Part shown: positions 27,541 through 37,787 of the stretch, piece by piece | How positions within the stretch are numbered: position 1 is the stretch's first letter | Layout of the letters: each line of letters opens with the position of its first letter | Assembly (NCBI GenBank): GCA_040905025.1 | Contig: JBBDSJ010000146.1 | Location: 6,901 to 70,900, forward strand | DNA: 64,000 nucleotides | Source of the DNA: JBBDSJ01 sp040905025 | GTDB lineage: Bacteria; Pseudomonadota; Gammaproteobacteria; Methylohalomonadales; Methylohalomonadaceae | Direction of reading: 5' to 3' | Position numbers and translations under genes: made by a program | Notes under the pieces: generated by a model | What the model was told of the DNA's origin: nothing | Databases searched by the model: none | Seen by the model: the letters and a program-made list of their open reading frames with translations, nothing else

Positions 27541-28937
27541 GCAAAGCCCCCGCCACCGTAACGGCTGTCATCAACAAAATTTTCAAAGCGCGTGTATTGG
27601 CCACGAAATGCCAGGAAGCATTCACCAATCGGACCATTACGCTGCTTGGCAATAATGATCTCGGCCTTGCCTTTATGCACACTTTCCTTGTCATAAACTT
27701 CATCGCGATAAATAAACACAATCAGGTCGGCATCCTGCTCAATGGCGCCGGATTCACGCAGATCCGACATGACCGGACGTTTGTCCGTGCGCGACTCGAC
27801 CCCACGGTTCAACTGTGACAATGCAATCACCGGCACATTGAGTTCCTTCGCCAGCGCTTTGAGGCCGCGTGATATCTCGGAAATTTCGGTCGTACGATTC
27901 TCGGCGGTACCGGCCACCTGCATCAATTGCAGATAATCGACAATGATTAAATCCAGTTCATGTTCACGTGCAATCCGGCGTGCCCGCGAGCGTATTTCCG
28001 ATGGTGACAATGCCGGCGTATCGTCGATGAACATTTTGGCGTCCTGCATCATTTGCAGGGTCGAGGTCAGGCGTGGCCAGTCGTCCTCGGCAATGCGGCC
28101 GGTACGGATCTTCTGCTGGTCAATGCGTGATAGCGAACCGAGCATACGCATCGCCAGTTGTTCACCCGGCATTTCCATACTGAAAATAGCGACCGACTTC
28201 TTGCCCTTGATTGCCACATGCTCGGCGATGTTGATCGCGAACGAGGTTTTACCCATGGACGGACGGCCGGCGACGATAATCAAATCCGATTTTTGCAAGC
28301 CGGCGGTACGATCATCAAAATCATCAAAGCCGGTGGCGACACCGGTAATCGGACTGTCACTGCGATAAAGTTCATCGACCTTGTCCAGTGCCGCTGACAG
28401 CAGATCATTTATCTGGCGATAATTCTTGCGGCCACGATTTTCCTGTTCGGCAATTTCGAACACACGGCGTTCAGCATAATCGAGCAACTGCTCGCTGTTC
28501 TGACCTTCCGGCTGCAACGCAGTACTGACAATATCGTTACCGGCTTCAATCAATTGCCGCAGAATCGAACATTCGCGCACAATGCCGGCGTAGCTGCGCA
28601 CATTGGCGGCACTGGGGATATTTTCGGCGAGTGCGGCGAGGTAATCATGACCGCCGGCCTCATTCAGAATGCCGGAATTGTCCAGCCATTCGGACAGGGT
28701 AATGATGTCGCAGGGTTTAGCGTCACTGATCAGGCGACCAATAGCACGGAAAATCAGCCGGTGATCGCGGCGGTAGAAATCTTCCTCATGCAGCAGTTCG
28801 GCAATCGAGTCCCAGGTGCGGTTGTCGATCAGCAGGCCACCGAGCACAGACTGCTCGGCCGGAATGGAATGCGGCGGGACACGTAAAGACGAGCGTGCGC
28901 CATCCTTGCTGAACTCGGAGACGGCGGGTGTCGTCAT
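27537..28937 (-). CDS. dnaB: Replicative DNA helicase DnaB
   Basis: 466 residues. The N-terminal dimerisation domain begins PPHSIPAEQSVLGGLLIDNR. Walker A is VAGRPSMGKTSFAINIAEH, Walker B is LDLIIVDYLQLMQ, and ELNVPVIALSQLNRGVESR holds the arginine-finger region. It is the hexameric fork helicase. No intein or insertion is visible in the motifs. It overlaps alr at its 3' end and follows rplI by about 140 bp. Confidence 0.98.
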   Translation of the reverse strand: MTTPAVSEFSKDGARSSLRVPPHSIPAEQSVLGGLLIDNRTWDSIAELLHEEDFYRRDHRLIFRAIGRLISDAKPCDIITLSEWLDNSGILNEAGGHDYLAALAENIPSAANVRSYAGIVRECSILRQLIEAGNDIVSTALQPEGQNSEQLLDYAERRVFEIAEQENRGRKNYRQINDLLSAALDKVDELYRSDSPITGVATGFDDFDDRTAGLQKSDLIIVAGRPSMGKTSFAINIAEHVAIKGKKSVAIFSMEMPGEQLAMRMLGSLSRIDQQKIRTGRIAEDDWPRLTSTLQMMQDAKMFIDDTPALSPSEIRSRARRIAREHELDLIIVDYLQLMQVAGTAENRTTEISEISRGLKALAKELNVPVIALSQLNRGVESRTDKRPVMSDLRESGAIEQDADLIVFIYRDEVYDKESVHKGKAEIIIAKQRNGPIGECFLAFRGQYTRFENFVDDSRYGGGGFA

Positions 28938-28992
28938 CGGCCGTGATGCCTCCTGAAAGAATGACGGCCTGGCTGCTGCCGGCGGAAATACT

Positions 28993-29014
28993 GGAGACGC
29001 CTGTAGACGTCTCC
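28993..29014. terminator. Hairpin between rplI and dnaB
   Basis: A 7-bp stem GGAGACG / CGTCTCC with an 8-nt loop lies just downstream of rplI on the minus strand. No T-tract follows, so it may be a partial terminator or a processing site separating the ribosomal and replication genes. Confidence 0.4.
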
Positions 29015-29079
29015 GGGATATGTTCGAAAAGCGCTGACCTGGTCAGAGTTTCCAGTGTTCTGACTTACTGTTCCGCGGT

Positions 29080-29529
29080 TTACTGTTCGGCGACGATTTC
29101 AAGACTGATACTGCAATCAACATCGGCATGCAGTGTGATGTCGATCGAGTATTCGCCGATGACGCGGATCGGACCATCCGGCAAATGAATCTCATGCTTG
29201 CCGAGTTCATGGCCGGCGGCCTCGGCGGCCTCGGCAATATCGGCCGTGCCGACAGAGCCGTAGAGCTTGCCTTCTTCACCAGCCTTGCGGGCCACACTCA
29301 ACTTCAGTTCCTTGAGCTTGTCGGCGCGTGTTTGGGTGGCGGCCAGTACTTCCGCAGCAGCTTTTTCCAGTTCCGCCCGGCGAGCTTCAAATTTGGCCAC
29401 ATTGCCTTCTGTCGCCGGCACAGCTTTACCATTGGGTATCAGGTAGTTACGGCCATAGCCCGGCTTCACTTTGACCTTGTCGCCCAGGATGCCCAGATTA
29501 TGAATCTTTTCCAGCAAAATTACGTCCAT
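29080..29529 (-). CDS. rplI: 50S ribosomal protein bL9
   Basis: 149 residues beginning MDVILLEKIHNLGILGDKVK, then VKPGYGRNYLIPNGKAVPAT, the bL9 signature. A GAGGTGG ribosome binding site precedes the ATG. The C-terminal domain ends LHADVDCSISLEIVAEQ. In E. coli it follows rpsR directly; here a DUF2232 membrane protein gene is inserted between, as in Pseudomonas. Confidence 0.98.
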   Translation of the reverse strand: MDVILLEKIHNLGILGDKVKVKPGYGRNYLIPNGKAVPATEGNVAKFEARRAELEKAAAEVLAATQTRADKLKELKLSVARKAGEEGKLYGSVGTADIAEAAEAAGHELGKHEIHLPDGPIRVIGEYSIDITLHADVDCSISLEIVAEQ

Positions 29530-29618
29530 TACACCACCTCAATCAATCAGTACGGGTATCATACAAAAAGGCTTGCGCCAGTCATAGTCAGACCAGCTAT
29601 AGCCATAGTAATAAATTC

Positions 29619-30557
29619 TCAATCCTTACTACTGCCGTCATCCGGGCCAGAATCATCCGGAGGCCGGGTCAGACGTGCTTCACCACCGCGCAACCAGGCA
29701 TCGGCAAAACCGAGACAAGCGGTAAACAGCAATACCTGCGGCAATAAAATAATCAGTAAATACATCGCCACCAGCCAGTTTACCGACCAGCCACGCTGCT
29801 TGACCTGATGATGGCACAGCGCCAGTCCCTGAAACAGAAAAACGGCAGTGCCGACAAAAACCAGATCGCGTAACCATTGGCTTATCAGGCCATCAAGCAA
29901 AAAGGCACCAAACATGCTGATGACTAGCGCCAGCGCCACGCTCCGCGGTAACGACAGGGCACGGAATTCATCTCCGAAACCGCCCGGATTGAACAATGCA
30001 GCCTGATACCAGCGTGCCAGCAACGTCGCCGTGGTAATACTGATAACCAGCCCGGCGGCCATCACACCATTGACCAGTGGCACTGCGCCTTCCAGCAATT
30101 CCTGTACTACCTTGTCCGGTTTGTCGGCCAGCAATGCCGCAAATTGTGGCTCCAGATAGCCACGCCACCAGCTTTCCACGTCACCCAGAGTCAGATACAT
30201 CAAGCTGACAAACAGCGCAGCAAGCAGCGCGGCCATGGTCAGCATTGCACCCTGTGACTCCTGCCGGCGCAATATGCTGGCGGCCAACATCACCGGTAAC
30301 CAGATACCGAACAACAGTCCCAGCGCCAGCAATGGCGATAAACCGGCCAATAATAATCCGGCGGCGACCAGCAAAAATGTACCGGCCAGTAGCTGTACCG
30401 TAACCAGCGGGCCTTTGCGCAGGGTCACCAGCGCCACCGGAGTACCGCCCACAATAAATGCCGTCGGCGGTATCAATAATGCCACCAGATTCAGCAGCGT
30501 TGTCGCCGCCAGGGCCTGACTGCGACCACTCAGCATGTAGCGAGCCAGTGCGAGCAT
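29619..30557 (-). CDS. DUF2232/YybS-like polytopic membrane protein
   Basis: 312 residues with about eight hydrophobic segments (for example VALLIPPTAFIVGGTPVAL, LLAGTFLLVAAGLLLAG, GLVISITTATLLARW and FGAFLLDGLISQWLRDLVFV). The arrangement matches the DUF2232 family found between rpsR and rplI in Pseudomonas-like Gammaproteobacteria. No biochemical function is established. The C-terminal tail is charged (RGGEARLTRPPDDSGPDD). The location inside the ribosomal operon suggests constitutive growth-linked expression. Confidence 0.85.
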   Translation of the reverse strand: MLALARYMLSGRSQALAATTLLNLVALLIPPTAFIVGGTPVALVTLRKGPLVTVQLLAGTFLLVAAGLLLAGLSPLLALGLLFGIWLPVMLAASILRRQESQGAMLTMAALLAALFVSLMYLTLGDVESWWRGYLEPQFAALLADKPDKVVQELLEGAVPLVNGVMAAGLVISITTATLLARWYQAALFNPGGFGDEFRALSLPRSVALALVISMFGAFLLDGLISQWLRDLVFVGTAVFLFQGLALCHHQVKQRGWSVNWLVAMYLLIILLPQVLLFTACLGFADAWLRGGEARLTRPPDDSGPDDGSSKD

Positions 30558-30642
30558 GGTATCAGCGGCCGGTTAAGTTATTCGAAAATAGACCCGGGGC
30601 AGTTCGTAAACACAGCTGCACGAACCGGCCTGCCCGAAAGGC

Positions 30643-30867
30643 CTAGTGCGAATCGCTGTACGGCAGTAAAGCCAGAAACCGCGCACGTTTGATTGCGGTA
30701 GATAACTGCCGCTGATAGCGCGCATTGGTACCGGATATACGGCTCGGTATAATTTTGCCGGTTTCAGTGATGTAGTTCTTCAGGGTATTGATGTCTTTGT
30801 AATCAATTTCCTTGACGCCCTCGGCCGTGAAACGGCAATAGCGCTTGCGGCGGAAATAACGGCTCAT
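30643..30867 (-). CDS. rpsR: 30S ribosomal protein bS18
   Basis: 74 residues: [40 protein letters not shown] and [15 protein letters not shown] are the family blocks. It starts 60 bp after rpsF. There is no priB between rpsF and rpsR, unlike Enterobacterales. Confidence 0.98.
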   Translation of the reverse strand: MSRYFRRKRYCRFTAEGVKEIDYKDINTLKNYITETGKIIPSRISGTNARYQRQLSTAIKRARFLALLPYSDSH

Positions 30868-30927
30868 AGCAGGTTAACCTCGTCGTCGAATTCGTTGTAG
30901 TGCGTGTTGATGTCGGCCGCTGCCCAA

Positions 30928-31407
30928 TCAGTCCTGGGTAGTGACAGTTTCAGACTCGCTGTCAATTGTTTCAGCGTCGTCGCCAATAACATCATCACTG
31001 TCATCGGCATCATCGGCAGCATCGGCAGCAGTGAAGCGCGGGCGGCGATTGTCGTTATCATCGTCATCCCGGCCTTCTTCCTCACGGCCCTTGGCCAGTG
31101 GTGATTGCTCGGTCACCGGCTCGTCACGCTTGACGACCAGATTACGGATGACAGCATCATTGAAGCGGAAGGCGCTGGTCAGTTCAGCCAGCGACGCCTG
31201 ATTGCACTCGATATTCATGAGTACATAGTGAGCCTTGTGGATCTTGTTGATCGGGTAAGCCAGCTGGCGGCGGCCCCAGTCCTCGAGACGATGGATTTTG
31301 CCGTCCTGGCCTTCGATAATACCGCGGTAACGTTCGATCATCGCGGCAACCTGCTCGCTCTGATCCGGATGGACGAGAAAAATAATCTCGTAATGACGCA
31401 TGGTCAT
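30928..31407 (-). CDS. rpsF: 30S ribosomal protein bS6 with long acidic tail
   Basis: 159 residues starting [20 protein letters not shown] with GGAGT upstream of the ATG. The globular bS6 core ends near residue 100 ([14 protein letters not shown]). About 55 residues of Asp/Glu-rich tail follow ([16 protein letters not shown], then [20 protein letters not shown]). E. coli bS6 has a shorter tail of glutamates added partly by RimK; here the acidic extension is genetically encoded and ends in TTQD rather than a Glu run. Confidence 0.96.
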   Translation of the reverse strand: MTMRHYEIIFLVHPDQSEQVAAMIERYRGIIEGQDGKIHRLEDWGRRQLAYPINKIHKAHYVLMNIECNQASLAELTSAFRFNDAVIRNLVVKRDEPVTEQSPLAKGREEEGRDDDDNDNRRPRFTAADAADDADDSDDVIGDDAETIDSESETVTTQD

Positions 31408-31529
31408 AGACAGACTCCTTTTGGATTAAGCCACCCGTTCAAACAGTGTGGCAAGGGTTACGAAGCCGCGCATTGTAGGCAATTGACCGGCAAACTGCAA
31501 TTTATTGTCACGGCGGTAGCTGCAGTATT

Positions 31530-32294
31530 TTACTGCTGCGGCTGACAGCCGGCCTGGACCGGCCGGCGCTGGCGCCTGACTTCGAACAGGCAGACGCCGG
31601 CGGCAACGGAGACATTCAGACTCTCAACCAGACCGGACATCGGGATACGCGCCAGATAGTCACAGCTTTCCCGGGTCAGGCGCCGCAGGCCGTGGCCCTC
31701 GGCACCGAGTACCAGCGCAATCGGACCACGCATGTCGATATCGTAGAGGTCGGTCCCGGTATCACCGCTGCAACCCACCAGCCAGACACCGGCCTCCTGT
31801 AATTGCGCCAACGCCCGTGCCAGATTTGTCACACGTACCAGTGGAATGTATTCAGCCGCGCCGCTCGCGGCCTTGCGTGCCGTCGCGGTCAGCCCGACGG
31901 CACGATCTTTCGGGATGATCACCGCATCCGCCCCTGCGGCCGCAGCGGCCCGCATGCAGGCACCGAGATTATGCGGATCCTGAACGCCATCAAGCACCAG
32001 CAACAATGGCAATGCCGATAATTGCGGCAACAGTTCGTCCAGACCCTCGAGTGCCGCCGCGGCCCGGCAACGCAATACCACCCCCTGATGGACTGCGCCT
32101 TCACTAAGCTTGTCCAGCGTGGCTACCGGCACTGACTGCATGCGAATGCCGTGTTGCTGCAATTGCTGTTCAATCAACTGACGTTGTGATTTCTGCTGTC
32201 CCTGCTGTAACCAGGCTTCAAGTACCTGCTCCGGTGCGCGGGCAAGCAAATGTTCGGCGGCATGCAGTCCATAAACATATTCGATTTTACTCAT
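31530..32294 (-). CDS. rlmB: 23S rRNA (guanosine-2'-O-)-methyltransferase RlmB
   Basis: 254 residues of the SPOUT family. An N-terminal substrate-binding domain begins IEYVYGLHAAEHLLARAPEQ. SPOUT motifs are LLVLDGVQDPHNLGACMRAA, IPLVRVTNLARAL, ALVLGAEGHGLRRLTRESCD and IPMSGLVESLNVSVAAGVCL. It methylates G2251 (E. coli numbering) of 23S rRNA. The start region is tandemly duplicated upstream (see 32287-32352); the ATG at 32294 is the only unit in frame with the gene without a stop. Confidence 0.96.
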   Translation of the reverse strand: MSKIEYVYGLHAAEHLLARAPEQVLEAWLQQGQQKSQRQLIEQQLQQHGIRMQSVPVATLDKLSEGAVHQGVVLRCRAAAALEGLDELLPQLSALPLLLVLDGVQDPHNLGACMRAAAAAGADAVIIPKDRAVGLTATARKAASGAAEYIPLVRVTNLARALAQLQEAGVWLVGCSGDTGTDLYDIDMRGPIALVLGAEGHGLRRLTRESCDYLARIPMSGLVESLNVSVAAGVCLFEVRRQRRPVQAGCQPQQ

Positions 32295-32352
32295 GACCCA
32301 TTATTTACTCATGACCCATTTTAGTCATAACCCTTTTTAGTCATAACCTGGT
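32287..32352 (-). repeat. Fourfold tandem repeat of the rlmB translation-start region
   Basis: On the minus strand, units with the consensus GGGT(C/T)ATGA(G/C)TAAA occur four times in succession with spacings of 18, 16 and 16 bp, and the last one carries the real rlmB ATG. The unit two from the 5' end of rlmB forms a mini-ORF ATG-AGT-AAA-TAA that ends just before the genuine start. The repeat fills almost the whole rnr-rlmB gap. Confidence 0.85.
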
Positions 32353-32361
32353 GCCATCAAT

Positions 32362-34611
32362 TCAGTCAGCCAGTTCCAGATCAATCTTGCGCTCATCAAG
32401 GTCAACCCGTACTACCTGCACCCGCACACGATCGGCCAGACGATAGACTTCACCGGAACGCTCGCCACGCAACCGGTGACCGACCGGATCGAACTGGAAA
32501 TAATCGCGGCCCAGTGCTGAAATGTGTACCAGTCCCTCGACAAAAACATCGGCCATCTCGACAAAAATACCGAAACTGGTGACACCGATAATAATGCCGT
32601 CAAACACCTCACCGACCCGATCACGCATGAATTCACATTTGTAACGGGTGATCGCATCACGTGTTGCATCATCGGCACGCCGACCGGTCATGGAACAATG
32701 CTCACCCAGCGCCTGCATTTCGGCATAACTGTACAGGAACGTATCCGCATGACCGCCGGCGGCAACATGCCGGATTGCGCGATGTACGAGCAGATCCGGA
32801 AAACGGCGGATCGGCGATGTAAAATGCGCATAGACCGGGAAATTCAGGCCAAAGTGGCCCACATTATCAGCCGAGTACATTGCCAGGCGCATGCTGCGCA
32901 ACAATACCGTTTCAATCATATGCGCATTGTCACGGCCCTGGATTTGTTCAATCACGCGGGCATAGTCACGTGCTGTCGGTTCTTCACCACCAGCGAGCTT
33001 GAGACCCATTTCACCCAGCAGCTTGCGTAACGCTTCAAGTTTTTCCTCGGCCGGTGACTCATGCGTCCGGTACAACGTCGGCATTTTATTTGCTTCAAGA
33101 AATTTGCCGGTGGACACATTCGCTGCGAGCATGAATTCCTCAATCATACGGTGGGCATCATTGCGTTCAACCACCTGCACATCTACCACCTGGCCCTGTT
33201 CATTGAATACCAGTTTGGTTTCGGTGCTGCCGAATTCAAGCACCCCATTCTGGCCGCGACGCTGATGCAACAATTGATACAGTGCATAGAGATCACGCAA
33301 TTGCGGGATAACCGCCTGCTTGGATTCGGACAATGGCCGTTCACCATCACCGACGACACTGGCGACTTCGGTATAGGTCAGGCGCGCGGCAGAATGCATC
33401 ACGGCCGGATAAAACTCACTGTGATTGACGTTGCCTTTGGCATCAATCGTCATTTCGCAAACCATGCACAGGCGATCGACTTGTGGCTTCAACGAACAGA
33501 TTTCGTTGGATAAGGACTCCGGCAGCATCGGAATGACGAGGCCCGGAAAATACACCGAGTTGCCACGTATACGTGCTTCATTGTCCAGCGCACTGCCCGG
33601 CTGCACATAATGTGATACGTCGGCAATTGCGACCCACAGGCGCCAGCCCTTGCCATCGCGTTCACAACAAATCGCATCGTCATAGTCGCGTGCATCTTCA
33701 CTGTCAATCGTAACCAGTGGTTTGCCGCGCAGATCAACCCTGTCTGCCAGTTCTGCCGGTAAAACCTTGTCCGGTATCGCCCGCGTTTCCTGTTCTACCG
33801 CCGCCGGCCATTCATTTGGCAGGTTAAAAGCGTGAATGGCGATATCCACGGCCATGCCTGGCGCAAGCTGGTCACCAAGTATTTTTTCAATACGGCCCAG
33901 CGGCTGGCGTTTTTTATCCGGTTGCGCGGTGATCTCGGCAACAACGAACTGACCGTCTTTCGCACAGGCACTCAAATCCGGCGGGATCAGAATGTCCTGA
34001 TTGATACGCCGATTATCAGGCAACACAACACCGACACCATGTTCAATAGAATAGCGACCGACCACCCGGGTATTCGCACGTTCCAGAACTTCGACCACAC
34101 TGCCGAGCCTGCGGCCGCGCGAATCTATACCGCTGACACTGACCAGCGCGCGATCGCCATGCAACAATGAGCGCATTTCGCGTGGCGACATGAACAGGTC
34201 ATCGCCACCCTGATCCGGCACCAGAAAACCAAAACCGTCGGCATGGCCAATAACGCGGCCGCGGATCAGGTTCATCTTGTCGGCCAGACCAAAATCGCCG
34301 CGGCGGTTGCGCAGGATTACGCCCTGGGCCTCCAGTCCATGCAGGTTTTTTTCCAGCTGAGCGGCTGCAGCTTCATCAAACTCAAGCAGGGCTGTCAGTT
34401 TTTCCAGACTGCAGGGCTCGGCCGCCTGTTGCAGGCATTCAATGATCTGCTGCTGTTCGGGTGGAAACTGCGGCAAACTCTGCACCGGTGCCTTGTTGGC
34501 GCGGCGCTTGTTGTCCTGGCCGGAGCGGGATTTGCCGCGTTTACCGGATCCCGGTTTGCCTTGTCTGGCAGGGCCGGACTTGCCGGATGTGGTTTTTTTT
34601 CGCATTGACAT
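32362..34611 (-). CDS. rnr: Ribonuclease R
   Basis: 749 residues. An N-terminal basic tract (residues 3-40, Lys/Arg/Gly/Ser-rich) is followed by a helix-turn-helix segment, cold-shock domains (GRVIGHADGFGFLVPDQGGD), the RNB catalytic domain (DSEDARDYDDAICCERDGKG with the metal-binding Asp residues; YFPGLVIPMLPESLSNEICS) and a C-terminal S1 domain (GIIIGVTSFGIFVEMADVFV). The protein ends right after S1 (VDLDERKIDLELAD), so the Lys-rich C-terminal tail of E. coli RNase R is absent. It degrades structured RNA 3' to 5'. Upstream of rlmB, as usual. Confidence 0.97.
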   Translation of the reverse strand: MSMRKKTTSGKSGPARQGKPGSGKRGKSRSGQDNKRRANKAPVQSLPQFPPEQQQIIECLQQAAEPCSLEKLTALLEFDEAAAAQLEKNLHGLEAQGVILRNRRGDFGLADKMNLIRGRVIGHADGFGFLVPDQGGDDLFMSPREMRSLLHGDRALVSVSGIDSRGRRLGSVVEVLERANTRVVGRYSIEHGVGVVLPDNRRINQDILIPPDLSACAKDGQFVVAEITAQPDKKRQPLGRIEKILGDQLAPGMAVDIAIHAFNLPNEWPAAVEQETRAIPDKVLPAELADRVDLRGKPLVTIDSEDARDYDDAICCERDGKGWRLWVAIADVSHYVQPGSALDNEARIRGNSVYFPGLVIPMLPESLSNEICSLKPQVDRLCMVCEMTIDAKGNVNHSEFYPAVMHSAARLTYTEVASVVGDGERPLSESKQAVIPQLRDLYALYQLLHQRRGQNGVLEFGSTETKLVFNEQGQVVDVQVVERNDAHRMIEEFMLAANVSTGKFLEANKMPTLYRTHESPAEEKLEALRKLLGEMGLKLAGGEEPTARDYARVIEQIQGRDNAHMIETVLLRSMRLAMYSADNVGHFGLNFPVYAHFTSPIRRFPDLLVHRAIRHVAAGGHADTFLYSYAEMQALGEHCSMTGRRADDATRDAITRYKCEFMRDRVGEVFDGIIIGVTSFGIFVEMADVFVEGLVHISALGRDYFQFDPVGHRLRGERSGEVYRLADRVRVQVVRVDLDERKIDLELAD

Positions 34612-34798
34612 TAACTAAGGGCCTCGGTAATCTGCGCCGTCTTCAAGTCGGCTACCGCAATGGTGACCGCATTTTTGAATGTAAGCATTAAAATTGTTGG
34701 CAGTATGCCTGAGAATACAGCAGGCATCAGCAGGACGTTTTGCTGACCGGTGGTAAACCTGATACCGCAGGATATACTGACACGCTGATTGATTTTGG

Positions 34799-34885
34799 GC
34801 CGAGATGGCGGAATTGGTAGACGCGCTAGCTTCAGGTGCTAGTGGGGGAAACCCCGTGGAGGTTCAAGTCCTCTTCTCGGCACCA
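34799..34885 (+). tRNA. tRNA-Leu (anticodon CAG)
   Basis: 87 nt including encoded CCA. Acceptor stem GCCGAGA / TCTCGGC, discriminator A, anticodon stem CTAGC / GCTAG with loop TTCAGGT giving CAG. A long variable arm (class II) and GGTTCAAGTCC T-arm are present. Located between divergent rnr and convergent purA, the same place as in Pseudomonas. The rest of the 34612-34970 interval shows no further gene. Confidence 0.97.
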
Positions 34886-34970
34886 TTTATCAGGGCCTGT
34901 TTCTTGCTATTTTCCAGTTTATCGCGATTGCCACAACCTTGTGCAATTCACCAATCACTCTTAACCAACC

Positions 34971-36287
<1,317 letters not shown>

Positions 36288-36300
36288 TTAACGAAAATTT

Positions 36301-37485
36301 TTATACGGACTTAACTTGCCATTGACCGGACTGTTCAACGATCCTGCGATTGCAGCCCAGCAATGCCGGATCATTATTACCGTCGGGTAATACCTGGACG
36401 ACCCGTTCGCCCTGTTGGCGTAATGACGAGACCAGTGCCTGTAATGTCTTATCATTTTCAGACCACGGGGCCAGTATGCCATTGACTGATTCGGTCGGTG
36501 CCGGCAATTGTGCCAGCAGACGTTTCAGATCAACACTGAATCCGGTCGCCGGCCGCGCCCGGCCAAAGGCCCGGCCAATATCATCATAGCGACCACCAAA
36601 GGCGAGGCCACTGCCCTGACCGTCAATGTATGCAGCAAAGACAATACCGGTATGGTAGTGGTAACCGCGCAACTCGGCGAGATCAATATAAAACGTTGCC
36701 TGCGGATAACGCGATCCGACAATATCCAGAATACGTTGCAGATCATCCAGTGCTGTTTTTACCGGTTCACCAACTGCCGCAAGGGCACTGCGGGCACCGG
36801 CGAGGATATCTGCTGAACCATTCAGGGTCGGCAGTGCTGACAACGCCTTTTGCAAGGCCGGCGTCAACTGCCAGTCATTCAGTAACGCATTCAATTCTGC
36901 TGTTGCCTTGCGATCAAGAATATCGAACAGTTGTTGGCGCTGCATATCGTTGAGGTCGGCCGCAGCAATCAGCGCCTGAACGATGCGCATGTGACCGATA
37001 TCGATATACGGCTTGTTGATACCGACCAGCAGCAATGTTTCAAGCAACAGACACATCACTTCGGCGTCACTTTCAATACCACTGTGACCGTACAACTCGG
37101 CACCGACCTGCAATGGACAGCGGCTGTCACCAAACGCACTGGGCCGGGTGTGCAAGACAGTACCAAGGTAACTCAACCGGCTGATACCTTCGCGCCCCAG
37201 TTTGTGTGCATCAATGCGCGCAACCTGGGGTGTCATATCCGCACGCAAGCCCATCAGACGACCGGTAAGCTGATCGGTCAGCTTGAAAGTTTGCAAATCG
37301 AGATCACTGCCGGTGCCGGTCAACAACGAATCCAGAAATTCAATTAATGGCGGGAAAACCAGTTCATAACCCCAGCAGGCATGCAAATCGACGACCTGGC
37401 GACAGAGCTGCTCAAGTGCTGCCGCCTGTGGTGGCAATACTTCATCCACGCCTTCCGGCAATAACCAGCGATCACGGGTGTTCAT
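36301..37485 (-). CDS. hisZ: HisZ, ATP phosphoribosyltransferase regulatory subunit
   Basis: 394 residues of the HisRS-like paralogue family. WLLPEGVDEVLPPQAAALEQ, GYELVFPPLIEFLDSLLTG, FKLTDQLTGRLMGLRADMTP and ELRGYHYHTGIVFAAYIDG are HisZ rather than histidyl-tRNA synthetase signatures; the anticodon-binding domain is absent. It activates the short-form HisG for histidine synthesis, so this genome should encode short HisG elsewhere. Occurrence between hflC/yjeT and purA is standard in Pseudomonas-like genomes. Confidence 0.95.
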   Translation of the reverse strand: MNTRDRWLLPEGVDEVLPPQAAALEQLCRQVVDLHACWGYELVFPPLIEFLDSLLTGTGSDLDLQTFKLTDQLTGRLMGLRADMTPQVARIDAHKLGREGISRLSYLGTVLHTRPSAFGDSRCPLQVGAELYGHSGIESDAEVMCLLLETLLLVGINKPYIDIGHMRIVQALIAAADLNDMQRQQLFDILDRKATAELNALLNDWQLTPALQKALSALPTLNGSADILAGARSALAAVGEPVKTALDDLQRILDIVGSRYPQATFYIDLAELRGYHYHTGIVFAAYIDGQGSGLAFGGRYDDIGRAFGRARPATGFSVDLKRLLAQLPAPTESVNGILAPWSENDKTLQALVSSLRQQGERVVQVLPDGNNDPALLGCNRRIVEQSGQWQVKSV

Positions 37486-37531
37486 GGCAGTTTCGTAACT
37501 GATCAGTTAACCGGTAAAGGATAGAGATTAT

Positions 37532-37720
37532 TCATTTGACAATATAAAGCAACAACAGGCCCAACAGCATACTGGCCAGACCGATACTGCGCAGACTACG
37601 ATCACTGAATTGCATGACCAGCATCAATGTCCGCCGCATACCGGCAGGGTTCAGAAACGGCATAATCCCCTCAATGATCATGACCAGGGCCAGCGCCGTT
37701 AATAACTCTGTCCAGATCAT
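37532..37720 (-). CDS. DUF2065 (YjeT-like) small membrane protein
   Basis: 62 residues with two hydrophobic segments. ALVMIIEGIMPFLNPAGMRR and LRSIGLASMLLGLLLLYIVK are the DUF2065 signature. Conserved position between hflC and hisZ/purA. Its function is unknown in the family; association with HflKC is suggested only by gene order. Confidence 0.88.
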   Translation of the reverse strand: MIWTELLTALALVMIIEGIMPFLNPAGMRRTLMLVMQFSDRSLRSIGLASMLLGLLLLYIVK

Positions 37721-37787
37721 CGGCGGATTTTATGATTTATACCTGATTGCAACCGGGCGTTTGTCGAAAAAAATATCAGGCGACCAC

